Source: Chitinivibrionales bacterium
GTDB taxonomy: Bacteria > Fibrobacterota > Chitinivibrionia > Chitinivibrionales > WJKA01
DNA: 64,000 nt
Assembly: GCA_014728295.1 (NCBI GenBank)
Contig: WJLW01000051.1
Span: 1 to 64,000 of the forward strand
Direction of reading: 5' to 3'
Shown here in pieces: positions 44,201 to 51,926 of this stretch (position 1 is the first letter of the stretch; the number at the start of each line of letters is the position of its first letter). The notes under the pieces are model-generated. The model did not search any database. It saw only the letters and a program-made list of their open reading frames with translations, and had not been told where the DNA came from. The position numbers and the translations under genes are program-made.

Positions 44201-47057
44201 AAGCGGTCGTCAGCAATGTTTCTATCACACCGGTATGATTCATTGAGTAAAGCGCAAGCGTATCAAGCATCAGGCTTTTTTCGGCCGTAATGGTTAGTGT
44301 CGGTTGCGAATTGACATAATCGGCATGCACGGCCAGCGGATCATGGCCGTGGGACTGCTGATAATAACCCGCAGGATTGGCTACTGCGACAATGTCAAGG
44401 GGTTGATACGCACTCGCATCAAATGTCCACGCCGAATCGGGAGTATGACTATTATAGCTCGGCGCCCACCATTGCTCGGGATACCCGTCACAGTGAAGCT
44501 TGAAATAGTACTCGTCTCCGTCAACCAATCCCGGCATTTCCCAGCGGCCGTCCTGCAAACGCCGGATGTCGGCAATTTTATAGTAGGCTCCCTCGATCTT
44601 ATGAAACACGTCGATAGAATAGGAGAAGTTGGAGTATGGTTGCTGCGTGCTGTTGAACTCGCCGTTTTGTGTGCGAAAGGTTCCCAGTATCGAATAGCCC
44701 GGACGCAGGGTTGCATTTACAGCGGTGGTATCCCCGGCGTTGAGAGTCAGGCTGGGAGAGGCGGCAATCGAGCTCCCGGCGCCGTTGACAGTCCATCCGG
44801 TCCAGGGCAGGATGCTTTTATTTCCTACAGCAGCAAAATCATAATCCGATACCGGTAGCGGTGAAAAGACTGCCTGATAGGATCCGGCCGGGCAGACATC
44901 CGACAGGTACGTTTGTGACGTGAAATTGCGCGCCTGGGTGATCCATTCGTCATGAACGACTTCGCCAGCAACTGGTGTCTTGACCGGAAAAAGTCGGATC
45001 TGAAATTCACGCCGTCTGATGAGCGAATCCGTGCTGTTGGTGTTTTGCGTAAATGCTCCCGCAAGCCGCCCGCCCGGATTCATTTCAAATTCGTTTGCCG
45101 ATGTTGTGGTTCCCTCGACAATTTCGTATTCGTGATTCTGCGCACCCGGCGCCGTAAAATAGTCATAGCTTTGGGCATTGAGAAAATATCTCCCCTTCGG
45201 CAAGCCGGTGATGAGATAGGTACCGTTCGTATCGGTATTGGCTGTCTTGTGAAAAGGAAATTCCCGGCCGGCGCAAAAGACCTCAACGCCAGCGAGCCCA
45301 ACGCCGTTTGAGGTGATTGTACCGCGTAACGTGCCGCCCGCGCGTAAATTGAAGCCGATCATGCTCACCTGCGTCGAATCGGTTAGCGTCAGCATTCGTG
45401 CATGCCGTGCCTTATCAACGTGATCGTAAAATTGAGCAATCAGATTCATCGTATCGGTGCGGGCATAAACTGCATATTCTCCCGCATTGACAGAGAGTGT
45501 ATAGCGCCCCGAGCTGTCGGTATAGGCAAAATGCGGTCCCCAGTAGTGCGTGTAGCTCATGTAATCGTACAGGTCGTCGCGTGGGATTGCCACAACCGTT
45601 GCGCCTGAAAGGGGGCTTTGGGTGACCTGTGATACTACCTTGCCGCTGATGGTCGCCATTAGCGGCGCCGTCGGGTTAGAGGGGCGATAGGCCGTATCCT
45701 GCGGCAGGGTTGCTGCACCGGGATCGTATGGGTGCTCCAAAAGGTTAGTCGTGACAGATAGAGTGTCACCTGCATCGATTGCAGCAAAGAAACGGGCAAA
45801 TGCCGTATTGCCGCCGGGATCGTAAAATTGTTCGGGATAGGAAGCCGAACGAATACGCAGGGCATACCTGCCGCCCGGCAAACCGGCTTTCTCGAACCGG
45901 CCGGCTGTACTGGGTGTGGCTGGTGCATTAACTTTGTACCCGTCGGTTTGTCGCACCAGCGTCACCTCCGATACATCTACTGCGGGCTCTGCGTTGGGTT
46001 GCTGAATTTCCAGCTTGAGCAAAGTGGCAACCTGCCCTGGTGAGGTCGATGGAACAATCGTCAGGTCGCTGTCCGAATTTGCAAAGTGCACGTATTCAGG
46101 TACTTCCGTATTTCCTGAAGGATGGTACCACTGCTGCGGATAGTTCGGTAGCGATACTTTAATGTAGTAGGAGTAATCCTGCAAAGCCGTCCAGAAGAAG
46201 CGCCCGTTCGCATCGACGGCCAGGGTGTTCGTCGCCCAAAGGTGGTTATACGCCGGATAGAGTTCGACAGTTGCATCAGTATGGGGGTTATGTGCGTTGT
46301 CCTGCACGACTCCCGAAAGAATGCCGTCGGGCAGCGGCGTTTGTGTCGCAATCAGAGTGATGTTCAGGGTGTCTTTGTGACCCAGCATATGCACACGTCC
46401 CGGGCGTATCGTGTTTTGCGTCGGATGATAGTACTGCTCCGGGTAGGGGGTTTGCGGCGGCATGTGGATGACATAGCGTCCTTGTGCGAGCCATTCAAAG
46501 CGAAAAAGACCTGATACATCCCTTATGGCGGTCATGCGTGCACTGTCCGGCACGCGTATCAAGTCAAGCTCAAAGATCGCCGGTTCGAAGACAAAATTTG
46601 TATCCTTCACCGATATCAGCACATGTGAATTGCCCGGCGGAATTGACGGATAATATCCGGTTGTATCGATGCCGGACGGGTTCTGTTGTAAGGTTGCCTG
46701 CAGATATACCGTATCATCGACTGAAACCGGAATAAGACCGCTGTCGGAGGGATTGTGGGTTGTGCCCCCTGGAGCCCAGTATTGGGCGGGAAATCCGCTG
46801 AAGTGGAATCGAACAAAAAATTGCGCATCCGGGATGTCGTAGAGCACAAAGGATCCGTTCGAAGTGCTGAGTTCGGAACGAATCACCATGAGCGCTGGGG
46901 TAACAGCTTCTACCGTCACACCTCTGAGCGGGGAATTTTTTGTATCGCGCACCATTCCGGCGATTACCCCATATTTGCCTGTTTGTGCATGCGTCAGGAG
47001 TGCGTAAGTAGCGCATACCAAGACCGTTCGCAAAATGGTCATTGTTTTTGGGTGCAT
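41202..47057 (-). CDS. Giant secreted repeat protein with beta-helix and FlgD-like/sorting C-terminus
   Basis: About 1950 residues. ATG 47057 is chosen because it puts a signal peptide (TILRTVLVCATYALLTHAQ) at the N-terminus; the frame is open 16 codons further. Residues about 30-950 hold a series of carboxypeptidase-regulatory-like (prealbumin-type) units, most marked by an aromatic signature such as YPEQYYHPTQNT, YPQQWYHPSGNT, YPEQFYDPGGNT or YPEQWWAPSYNS. From about 1120 to 1380 lies a right-handed parallel beta-helix (GEAYTTIQSAVNAIPEIGT, AGIYRENVVI), then an FnIII-like domain (about 1405-1485). The last 85 residues (LSLRVYNMQGRLVRTLVDGK ... WDGLSSSGRNIPAGYYFARL) are a FlgD-like/secretion-sorting domain. 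Likely a cell-surface or released adhesin or polymer-binding protein; no catalytic site is evident. Confidence 0.8.
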   Translation of the reverse strand: MHPKTMTILRTVLVCATYALLTHAQTGKYGVIAGMVRDTKNSPLRGVTVEAVTPALMVIRSELSTSNGSFVLYDIPDAQFFVRFHFSGFPAQYWAPGGTTHNPSDSGLIPVSVDDTVYLQATLQQNPSGIDTTGYYPSIPPGNSHVLISVKDTNFVFEPAIFELDLIRVPDSARMTAIRDVSGLFRFEWLAQGRYVIHMPPQTPYPEQYYHPTQNTIRPGRVHMLGHKDTLNITLIATQTPLPDGILSGVVQDNAHNPHTDATVELYPAYNHLWATNTLAVDANGRFFWTALQDYSYYIKVSLPNYPQQWYHPSGNTEVPEYVHFANSDSDLTIVPSTSPGQVATLLKLEIQQPNAEPAVDVSEVTLVRQTDGYKVNAPATPSTAGRFEKAGLPGGRYALRIRSASYPEQFYDPGGNTAFARFFAAIDAGDTLSVTTNLLEHPYDPGAATLPQDTAYRPSNPTAPLMATISGKVVSQVTQSPLSGATVVAIPRDDLYDYMSYTHYWGPHFAYTDSSGRYTLSVNAGEYAVYARTDTMNLIAQFYDHVDKARHARMLTLTDSTQVSMIGFNLRAGGTLRGTITSNGVGLAGVEVFCAGREFPFHKTANTDTNGTYLITGLPKGRYFLNAQSYDYFTAPGAQNHEYEIVEGTTTSANEFEMNPGGRLAGAFTQNTNSTDSLIRRREFQIRLFPVKTPVAGEVVHDEWITQARNFTSQTYLSDVCPAGSYQAVFSPLPVSDYDFAAVGNKSILPWTGWTVNGAGSSIAASPSLTLNAGDTTAVNATLRPGYSILGTFRTQNGEFNSTQQPYSNFSYSIDVFHKIEGAYYKIADIRRLQDGRWEMPGLVDGDEYYFKLHCDGYPEQWWAPSYNSHTPDSAWTFDASAYQPLDIVAVANPAGYYQQSHGHDPLAVHADYVNSQPTLTITAEKSLMLDTLALYSMNHTGVIETLLTTAYQTGQTPTYTETRSLTNTYYRYTAVGKSDTLMVRSRPVDGDFRNLLALPAESLWINPVADLNGGVQIFWGAGTTYQPQKEDSVKLIRRTVLPTQSNWQVRMKDFAVNNMLFDHDWDAQGDSGKVFEYQVELTLANGKSRRSPVKTFSISPASAAAQPGFEFVTVGPGEAYTTIQSAVNAIPEIGTIQIAAGIYRENVVIRDKMIFVQGDWRNGKPPILDGNGATALTMHYAAPGSYRSMPEIAGLKFQNSQVAIKTYASVSVSHCLFVNNDIAVQANIDSAAMSQSLITNPFLPSENHINIRQCTFIGKTSSDLVGRFNARGLSETPGYSNQWDGWEEAVLSPVVSLKNHGHFNNCIFSSYAYPDLPLVFRGKQAGGYLENSIFWETSTNLIQANLHVDSSLHNLNPHFVDSSFYIVPDNSKIHAYSNNGAPFGYSEYDHNYGSSPDDIYIGPVTNLTRTITGFNSVSLAWGKPAGTDSITRYMIVRLDATDTAIFYVNDGQWDVTIDEDSFPVLASTSATQFTDTTARLNTPYLYVVIAMDNDSNDGDVDLPYPPALSSYLTTIGYTAFAKQSAKAMKADSWHMLGAWGADTLSLPAGTGRFLYHWDDAKPADNLYSQYVASTTLEPGKGYWIRSDSDTSLHILKSSFNNLSAQPAHFSMTLQKGRTGWHQIASPYPFKITPAWLQKFDTYAWNSAKNGYREATELNPWEAVWIHVERDTTLTFSPGIPGASGNSLAKAAAAYSWKLQVGITGETSEDMDNYIGVIKPALAKQAHRHSLEPPPAFDFPQLYFVNNDAPQSADEAIRLSRHYKVANAAPEQKLEWQVGLSAAQQTVRLSIIEKSSLPRDVHLFWATKDTIRNLRALPELTIAPHADEHFGYIVASANAWEIALYQNRFLFKSSFPNPFRTITSLQFALPYAWQKDGSKKAGESRSLSLRVYNMQGRLVRTLVDGKKRVGIHRLIWDGLSSSGRNIPAGYYFARLQSGSFDKTVKMIKVR

Positions 47058-47315
47058 TTCAACCTGCTTGCTCAATACAACATTAAGTATAGCTGAAACA
47101 GCCACCGGCTGCTGTGACCCGAATCACGCGCTATTATTCTGGTGCAATCCGGGCTGTTCATGTTATACTATACTAACGAGTCTTATCCTCGCTAATTATA
47201 TCACGACGAAATTTGCATGTGCAAGAGAAAACGGTGAGAAGGTGCGTGATTTGTTGCAAGCATGAGCCGAACAAATGATCAGACACACACAAAAAGATGC
47301 AGGCAGGCCACACTC

Positions 47316-49181
47316 ATGAAAAGAGAAAAACCGGAACCGCTTGTTGTTCTTTATTCAAATCGAGCGCGTATCATTGATGTTTTGACCGTGGGTCTGGTGC
47401 AGGCAAATTATCAGGTTCTGCAGGCAGATTCATCCTATGTCGCAGTTGTCAAATCCTATCAATTTCAGCCGGACCTGGTGATAATCGATATTACCGAAGA
47501 TAATACCAAAGACGTACTGATTATTCAGCGCCTGAGAAAAACGCAACGGACATCCGATATCGCAATACTTACTGTCTTGCCGAACAAAATCAAGACAACG
47601 GTTGATAAATTGATGGCTGATCCCAAAGTTGGATTATCTGCCGACAAAATGAGATCCCTGCATACGATAGAATATCCGTTCAATTTCTCGGACCTGCTCG
47701 TCAAAGTCAAATCCATCGTACCGGCCACAGAGAGTCCCCAAAAGCGCATCCCGAAATCGGACAAGGACAAAGCGGCAACGCTCCAACGCATTGCCAACCG
47801 GCTGTATGATTTGCATATACCGATCGAAGTAAAATTAAGCGACATTGAAGCAACGATGTCCAAACAGTGGGCATTTCCCTTTACGGTCATAAAAGCGCTC
47901 GACATTATCGAATCTGATGACAGTGGGTTTGCCGAACTGGGCAAATGCGTTGCTACCGACCCCGGCGCGTCGGCCGCCATATTAAAGGTGGCAAATACGG
48001 TTCACTATGCTCGACGGGGCGGGAAGGCAATCAGCGATTTATCGGATGCGGTAATGCGACTTGGCTTTAATGAAACCCGCAACCTGCTGGCCTGCCTGGC
48101 GTTGATTGATTTATCCTCGAACATCGAACAGCGCTATGGTTTCAGTCGGCAGCAATTCTGGCTGCACTCGCTTGCTACCGGGCTGATAGCGCAGAAACTG
48201 TGCGTCGATTGCGGCTACCGCCGCCCTGAATTGGCTTTCGTTGCCGGGCTGGTGCACGATCTGGGCAAGATTCCTCTCGATAATAATTTCCATCCCGTTT
48301 TTCTGCACCTGCTGGACGAAACCGCGAGTCGGGTTACTTCATTCCAGGAGAGTGAGGATAATCTGCTGAGCTTTTCACACGGTGAGCTGGGGCACTATCT
48401 GACAAAAAAATGGAACTTTCCGCAGGTTATATCCAACGCTATTCTCAAGCATCATGATGCGGAACAGATTCTGGAAACCAGCACCCCGATCGAACGCATT
48501 GTCGAGGAGTCGGTATTTGCGGCAAATATAATGGCCAAGTCCATGACCTTCGGGCACAGTTGCGATGAATTTTTGGATGAAATCCCGGAGGCGCTGCTGC
48601 ACGAGCTGAAAATCGGCCGCGGTCCCAAACCTGATTTTTTTGTGGAAATCGCTTCGCATCTCAAATTGCTCTGTCACTTTCTCAATCTCCCCACGCAAAA
48701 AATCTGCCTGACAAAGGAGCGCAAAGACAAGCAGCAATGCGAGGTAACCGTCATATTTACCGGCAATATTGAGTTTCACCCGATTGTGCTGGCGTTGAAA
48801 AACGCCGGCTTCATTGTGCATACCGGGCGCAGATTCGACAAGGAAAAGCACGGTAACTCCCGCATCATCCTGACTATCGCCGAACGCGGCAACATTTTTA
48901 ACATCATGCTCTATGAAGACGAGCGCCAGACATCCCTTCCCAAGTCGATTCTCAAGATTTACTTAATGGACAAGCTGCCCAGCAAAGATCTGGTGCGAAG
49001 CTTCTGCAGCAATGATCTGCTATTCATTAATCGTAAGCACTTTGATTTTCGCATGTTGCTGCAGTCGCTGGACAGCTTTTTAGGTGAGATAATCGTTCCC
49101 GAAAAAGAGGAGGTCGAACTGCCTGATCCCGGACGGCCGACAAAATCCAAAAAGAAGGGCGCTATCATCTGGCGTGCGTAA
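47316..49181 (+). CDS. HDOD-domain signalling protein with degenerate receiver domain
   Basis: About 621 residues from ATG 47316 (MKREKPEPLV); the frame is open from an ATG at 47262. Residues 8-140 fold like a CheY receiver (VVLYSNRARIIDVLTVGLVQ, QPDLVIIDITED), keeping the mid-domain Asp but with an unusual insertion and no standard C-terminal Lys motif. Residues about 165-420 are an HDOD domain (IPIEVKLSDIEATMSKQW, TDPGASAAILKVANTVHYA, GLVHDLGKIPL). The C-terminal 170 residues are unassigned. HDOD proteins act in motility, stress and nucleotide-second-messenger control. It is a single forward gene. Confidence 0.82.
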   Translation: MKREKPEPLVVLYSNRARIIDVLTVGLVQANYQVLQADSSYVAVVKSYQFQPDLVIIDITEDNTKDVLIIQRLRKTQRTSDIAILTVLPNKIKTTVDKLMADPKVGLSADKMRSLHTIEYPFNFSDLLVKVKSIVPATESPQKRIPKSDKDKAATLQRIANRLYDLHIPIEVKLSDIEATMSKQWAFPFTVIKALDIIESDDSGFAELGKCVATDPGASAAILKVANTVHYARRGGKAISDLSDAVMRLGFNETRNLLACLALIDLSSNIEQRYGFSRQQFWLHSLATGLIAQKLCVDCGYRRPELAFVAGLVHDLGKIPLDNNFHPVFLHLLDETASRVTSFQESEDNLLSFSHGELGHYLTKKWNFPQVISNAILKHHDAEQILETSTPIERIVEESVFAANIMAKSMTFGHSCDEFLDEIPEALLHELKIGRGPKPDFFVEIASHLKLLCHFLNLPTQKICLTKERKDKQQCEVTVIFTGNIEFHPIVLALKNAGFIVHTGRRFDKEKHGNSRIILTIAERGNIFNIMLYEDERQTSLPKSILKIYLMDKLPSKDLVRSFCSNDLLFINRKHFDFRMLLQSLDSFLGEIIVPEKEEVELPDPGRPTKSKKKGAIIWRA

Positions 49182-49375
49182 TCAGTCGGCAACTGCCGGA
49201 ATGCGTCGTCAGGCGGTTCATGCTATTACCCGTATCTGTCTGCACGGCTGATGTGAATGTCAACCCGTCCCCGTTTTCCCGATGCCTGTCGTATATTTGT
49301 TGTGAATGCATCTCGGTAGTGTATCGATTCTGCATTTGGTACTTTCCTGTTCACCTTTACCGAAGGAGATGATTC

Positions 49376-49840
49376 ATGAAATCGTTTCGAATCCCTGCTG
49401 TCCTTTCACTTGTTTTTGGCCTGCTGAGTGTAAACGCATTTTCTCATTGCGAGATCCCCTGTGGCATTTACGACGATCATGCCCGGATCCACCTCATGCG
49501 AGAGCATGTAACCACCATCGAGAAGTCAATGAAAAAAATTGACGAAGTATCCTCTGCCAAAGAAATCAATCACAACCAACTGGTACGCTGGGTAACCAAC
49601 AAGGAGCGTCACGCTGAAAAGCTGCAGGAAATTGCCTGGCAATATTTCATGACCCAGCGCATTAAGCTTGCTGACGACAAGGATGAAAAAGCAGTCAAGG
49701 ATTACAACCATAAACTCGGTCTCCTGCACCAGATCCTGATCTATGCTATGAAAGCCAAGCAAACGACCGATTTGCTGAATGTGGAAAAACTCAATGAAGC
49801 GATTGCCCAATTCGAAAAAGCCTATATGCCCAAAAAATAA
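49376..49840 (+). CDS. sodN: Nickel superoxide dismutase with Sec signal peptide
   Basis: A 154-residue exported protein. The signal peptide (about residues 1-23, ending VNAFS) is followed directly by HCEIPCGIYDDHARIHLM, the Ni-SOD hook H-C-x3-C-G-x-Y. If cleaved after Ser23, His24 becomes residue 1 and Cys25 and Cys29 become the Cys2 and Cys6 nickel ligands, with Tyr at position 9 as in Streptomyces SodN. The rest is the four-helix bundle (HVTTIEKSMKKIDEV, ERHAEKLQEIAWQYF). It converts superoxide to O2 and H2O2, here probably in the periplasm. GAAGGAG precedes the ATG. No sodX-type maturation protease gene is adjacent. Confidence 0.9.
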   Translation: MKSFRIPAVLSLVFGLLSVNAFSHCEIPCGIYDDHARIHLMREHVTTIEKSMKKIDEVSSAKEINHNQLVRWVTNKERHAEKLQEIAWQYFMTQRIKLADDKDEKAVKDYNHKLGLLHQILIYAMKAKQTTDLLNVEKLNEAIAQFEKAYMPKK

Positions 49841-49858
49841 GTTCCTTCTCACTAATAC

Positions 49859-49886
49859 CGTACCCGGGGCTTGTTTCCCGGGCACG
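49859..49886. terminator. Terminator-like hairpin between convergent sodN and J-protein genes
   Basis: CGT-A-CCCGGG (49859-49868) pairs with CCCGGG-C-ACG (49877-49886), giving a 9-bp stem with one mismatch and an 8-base loop. No strong U-tract follows on either strand, so efficiency is doubtful. Confidence 0.45.
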
Positions 49887-49887
49887 G

Positions 49888-50583
49888 CTAGTCTGTTATT
49901 ATTCGAAATCTCACCGTCAAATACACAGGGTACATTCCCTGATTGTCCAGGGATATCATTGCCGTATGTCCGTCGGTGATCCCACCCGGATATGCTATGG
50001 TGACCGGGTATTCACCTTCGATACACCCCGCCCCCCCGCATCGCCGGCATTTCCAAAAACCAGCGCTCCCGCTGCGCATGCACGCCGTACACGCGATACT
50101 GGCCGGTACATACATCCTGGCACGTCCGCCGGTACTGGCCTCGCCGGGTGAAAGTGGTATGTCGATTACCGGGCGACGGTGCTGCGCTGTGTCGATATCT
50201 CGGAAGGCGTTCATCAATCGTTCGAATATCCGATCCGATGAGGGCAAGCGTCTATTGTGCGATTTGCTCAGGTAGACCTCTTGCGGAGCGTCGCGGTGCG
50301 GATGGAGCGGCTCGACATGTTTGCTCCTGCGCATTTTCGGCGTGATGTCTCGAATGGGGGGCGGGGATGGTCGCTGCTTTGAATGCAGAGATTCGTCATA
50401 GCGCCTGCGGCGTCCGGGATCACTGAGAATGCTGTATGCTTCCTGAATCTGCAGAAAAGGGTGGTGGTCTTCCCCGTAATGGTCCGGATGATACTCTTTT
50501 GCCAGGCGCCGATATGCGCAGCGAATATCTTCTTCCGAAGCATCCTGGGAAAGCCCCAGGATGATATAATAATTTTTTGCCAT
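49888..50583 (-). CDS. J-domain co-chaperone with a single short zinc-binding motif
   Basis: A 231-residue DnaJ/CbpA-like protein. The N-terminal J-domain is complete, with the HPD motif at residues 32-34 (YHPDHYG), so it should stimulate DnaK. A polar linker (65-140) leads to a beta-domain beginning PVIDIPLSPGEASTGG, like DnaJ C-terminal domain I. It then has C165-x2-C168, C179-x2-C182 and C187, fewer cysteines than the two full zinc sites of DnaJ. The second beta-domain and dimerisation part of DnaJ are missing. AAGGAGG lies 8 bases before the ATG. It is divergent from the hsp20 genes, with its own sigma-54 type promoter element. Confidence 0.8.
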   Translation of the reverse strand: MAKNYYIILGLSQDASEEDIRCAYRRLAKEYHPDHYGEDHHPFLQIQEAYSILSDPGRRRRYDESLHSKQRPSPPPIRDITPKMRRSKHVEPLHPHRDAPQEVYLSKSHNRRLPSSDRIFERLMNAFRDIDTAQHRRPVIDIPLSPGEASTGGRARMYVPASIACTACMRSGSAGFWKCRRCGGAGCIEGEYPVTIAYPGGITDGHTAMISLDNQGMYPVYLTVRFRIITD

Positions 50584-50685
50584 ACCAGACCTCCTTGCTG
50601 CACAGCAACCTGCCGGCTGCGATCATCTATCGCTTACATTTGCTGCTCCTTAGAGCTTCTCAAAAAATCCGGTAGTGCAGTAAAC

Positions 50686-50700
50686 GCAAAACCATTGCCA
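50686..50700 (-). promoter_or_regulatory. Sigma-54 type -24/-12 promoter for the J-protein gene
   Basis: Read on the reverse strand the sequence is TTGGCAATGGTTTTGCG: TGGCA at -24 and TTGC at -12 with exact GG-N10-GC spacing (consensus TGGCAC-N5-TTGC). The predicted start is about 12 bases further on, leaving roughly 90 bases of leader before ATG 50583. Confidence 0.6.
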
Positions 50701-50946
50701 ATTGTAACAGGATAATTTTGCCATGCTCATCTTATCCTTAATGCCGGATTTTTGTCAGATTTGGTATGTGAGATACACATCCCGGTGCTCAGTATGCTTC
50801 GGGGGTTTCAGGTCGTGATTTAAAATGAAACACTGGCGATTCAAAAATTAAACAGCCGCGTGTTCCGCTATGCCCCTAACCTGAGTCCGTCGGTGCAAAT
50901 TGCCTTAATTCGGCCCCCTTCCCCGGGTCGGTCCGCGTGGGAAAAC

Positions 50947-50962
50947 TGGCATGTCATTTGCC
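50947..50962 (+). promoter_or_regulatory. Sigma-54 type -24/-12 promoter for the hsp20 operon
   Basis: TGGCATG-TCAT-TTGCC matches the sigma-54 consensus with exact GG-N10-GC spacing. The predicted start near 50973 leaves about 37 bases before the first hsp20 ATG at 51010. Confidence 0.65.
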
Positions 50963-51009
50963 GCTCTTCTGAACAGAGAGCAAAAAATCCAAAATCAAGG
51001 AGGTGTCGT

Positions 51010-51465
51010 ATGAAAAGCCTACTACCCTGGCATCGGGGACACAAAAAAGCGGCGCCCGCAACCCAAGCCAATTGGTGGGACCGCTGGGGGGAAGACCCTT
51101 TCGCCACTATCTTCCCGTCTTCATTTACTTCACTATCCGGAGGGCTACCTTCGGTAGACGTATCCGAAGACAAAAAGGAAGTGACTGTGCGCGCCGAGAT
51201 ACCCGGTATGTCGGAAAAGGACATCGATCTTTCATGGCACGACGGAGTGTTACACATTCGGGGTGAAAAAAAAGATGAAAAGGAATCAAAGAATAATGAC
51301 TGTTTTCATCGGGAGTGCCGCTACGGAGCATTTGCCCGTGACATCCCGTTCGGTACATCGGTAGATTGGAATAAGGCAAAAGCCAGGTATAAACACGGAG
51401 TTTTGACTGTTACGCTGCCGCGGACCACTTCGTCCGCAAAGGCAATTGACGTAAAAATTCAATAA
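51010..51465 (+). CDS. Small heat-shock protein (Hsp20/alpha-crystallin)
   Basis: A 151-residue ATP-independent holdase chaperone. The start at ATG 51010 follows AAGGAGG by 6 bases; the open frame further upstream is not conserved. After a variable N-terminus rich in Trp and Phe, the alpha-crystallin domain covers about residues 45-135 (VDVSEDKKEVTVRAEIPGM, LHIRGEKKDEKESKN, YGAFARDIPF, then the A-x-x-x-x-GVL signature as YKHGVLTVTLPR). The C-terminal I-x-I/V anchor is DVKIQ. It is the most divergent of the three paralogues and the first of the operon. Confidence 0.92.
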   Translation: MKSLLPWHRGHKKAAPATQANWWDRWGEDPFATIFPSSFTSLSGGLPSVDVSEDKKEVTVRAEIPGMSEKDIDLSWHDGVLHIRGEKKDEKESKNNDCFHRECRYGAFARDIPFGTSVDWNKAKARYKHGVLTVTLPRTTSSAKAIDVKIQ

Positions 51466-51488
51466 CCATCAAACCAAGGAGGCCTTTT

Positions 51489-51911
51489 ATGCTCTGGGAT
51501 GTAGATGTTTTCAGCGAGATGGATCGGTTGCGCACAGAGATGAACAACCTCTTTTCTGATTACGGCCGATCGGCGGGTGCATCGTCCTATCCGTTGTTGA
51601 ACGTTTATGACGGAAAAGATGATGTCGTGGTTACTGCGGAGTTGCCGGGTGTCGCCAGAGACAAGGTCAATATCACCTATAGCGAAGGAGTATTGACACT
51701 ATCCGGAAAGCGTGAGCCGGTCGAAAAGGCAAAAGATATGGCCGTAGTTCGCCAGGAGCGTGCGCAGGGCGGCTTTGAGAAATCTCTGCGCCTACCTGCA
51801 AAAATTCATCAGGACGCAATAGGCGCCTCATTCAGCAACGGTGTTCTCACGATCACGATGCCCAAGTCCGAAGAAGCCAAACCCAAAACCATCGCAATTG
51901 AAGCCAGATAA
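51489..51911 (+). CDS. Small heat-shock protein (Hsp20/alpha-crystallin)
   Basis: A 140-residue Hsp20 paralogue with AAGGAGG before the ATG. The crystallin domain has YPLLNVYDGKDDVVVTAELP, VLTLSGKREPVEKA, FEKSLRLPAKI and FSNGVLTITMPK, which carries the family's A/S-x3-N-GVL motif. The C-terminal anchor is TIAIEAR. The 24-base gap to the preceding gene indicates an operon. It resembles the HspA-type found in many diderms. Confidence 0.93.
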   Translation: MLWDVDVFSEMDRLRTEMNNLFSDYGRSAGASSYPLLNVYDGKDDVVVTAELPGVARDKVNITYSEGVLTLSGKREPVEKAKDMAVVRQERAQGGFEKSLRLPAKIHQDAIGASFSNGVLTITMPKSEEAKPKTIAIEAR

Positions 51912-51926
51912 AAGGAGGTGATACAC

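Larger units (their letters stand above)
50584..51009. other. Divergent intergenic region between J-protein and hsp20 operon
   Basis: These 426 bases hold no convincing gene; an open frame from 50860 into the first hsp20 lacks conserved residues. They contain two sigma-54 type elements described separately, one for each direction. I see no CIRCE (TTAGCACTC-N9-GAGTGCTAA) and no clear sigma-32 promoter. The space between the two elements (50701-50946) is where an upstream activator could bind, but no obvious palindrome stands out. Confidence 0.6.

Noticed and set aside
41202-47057. Long plus-strand ORFs inside the giant secreted gene (for example 44304-44858)
   Set aside because: They are shadows of the 1950-codon reverse gene, which has continuous domain structure and a signal peptide.
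50584-51009. CIRCE or ROSE-type heat-shock control of the hsp20/J-protein region
   Set aside because: No TTAGCACTC inverted repeat and no obvious ROSE-like hairpin covering the SD was found by eye.
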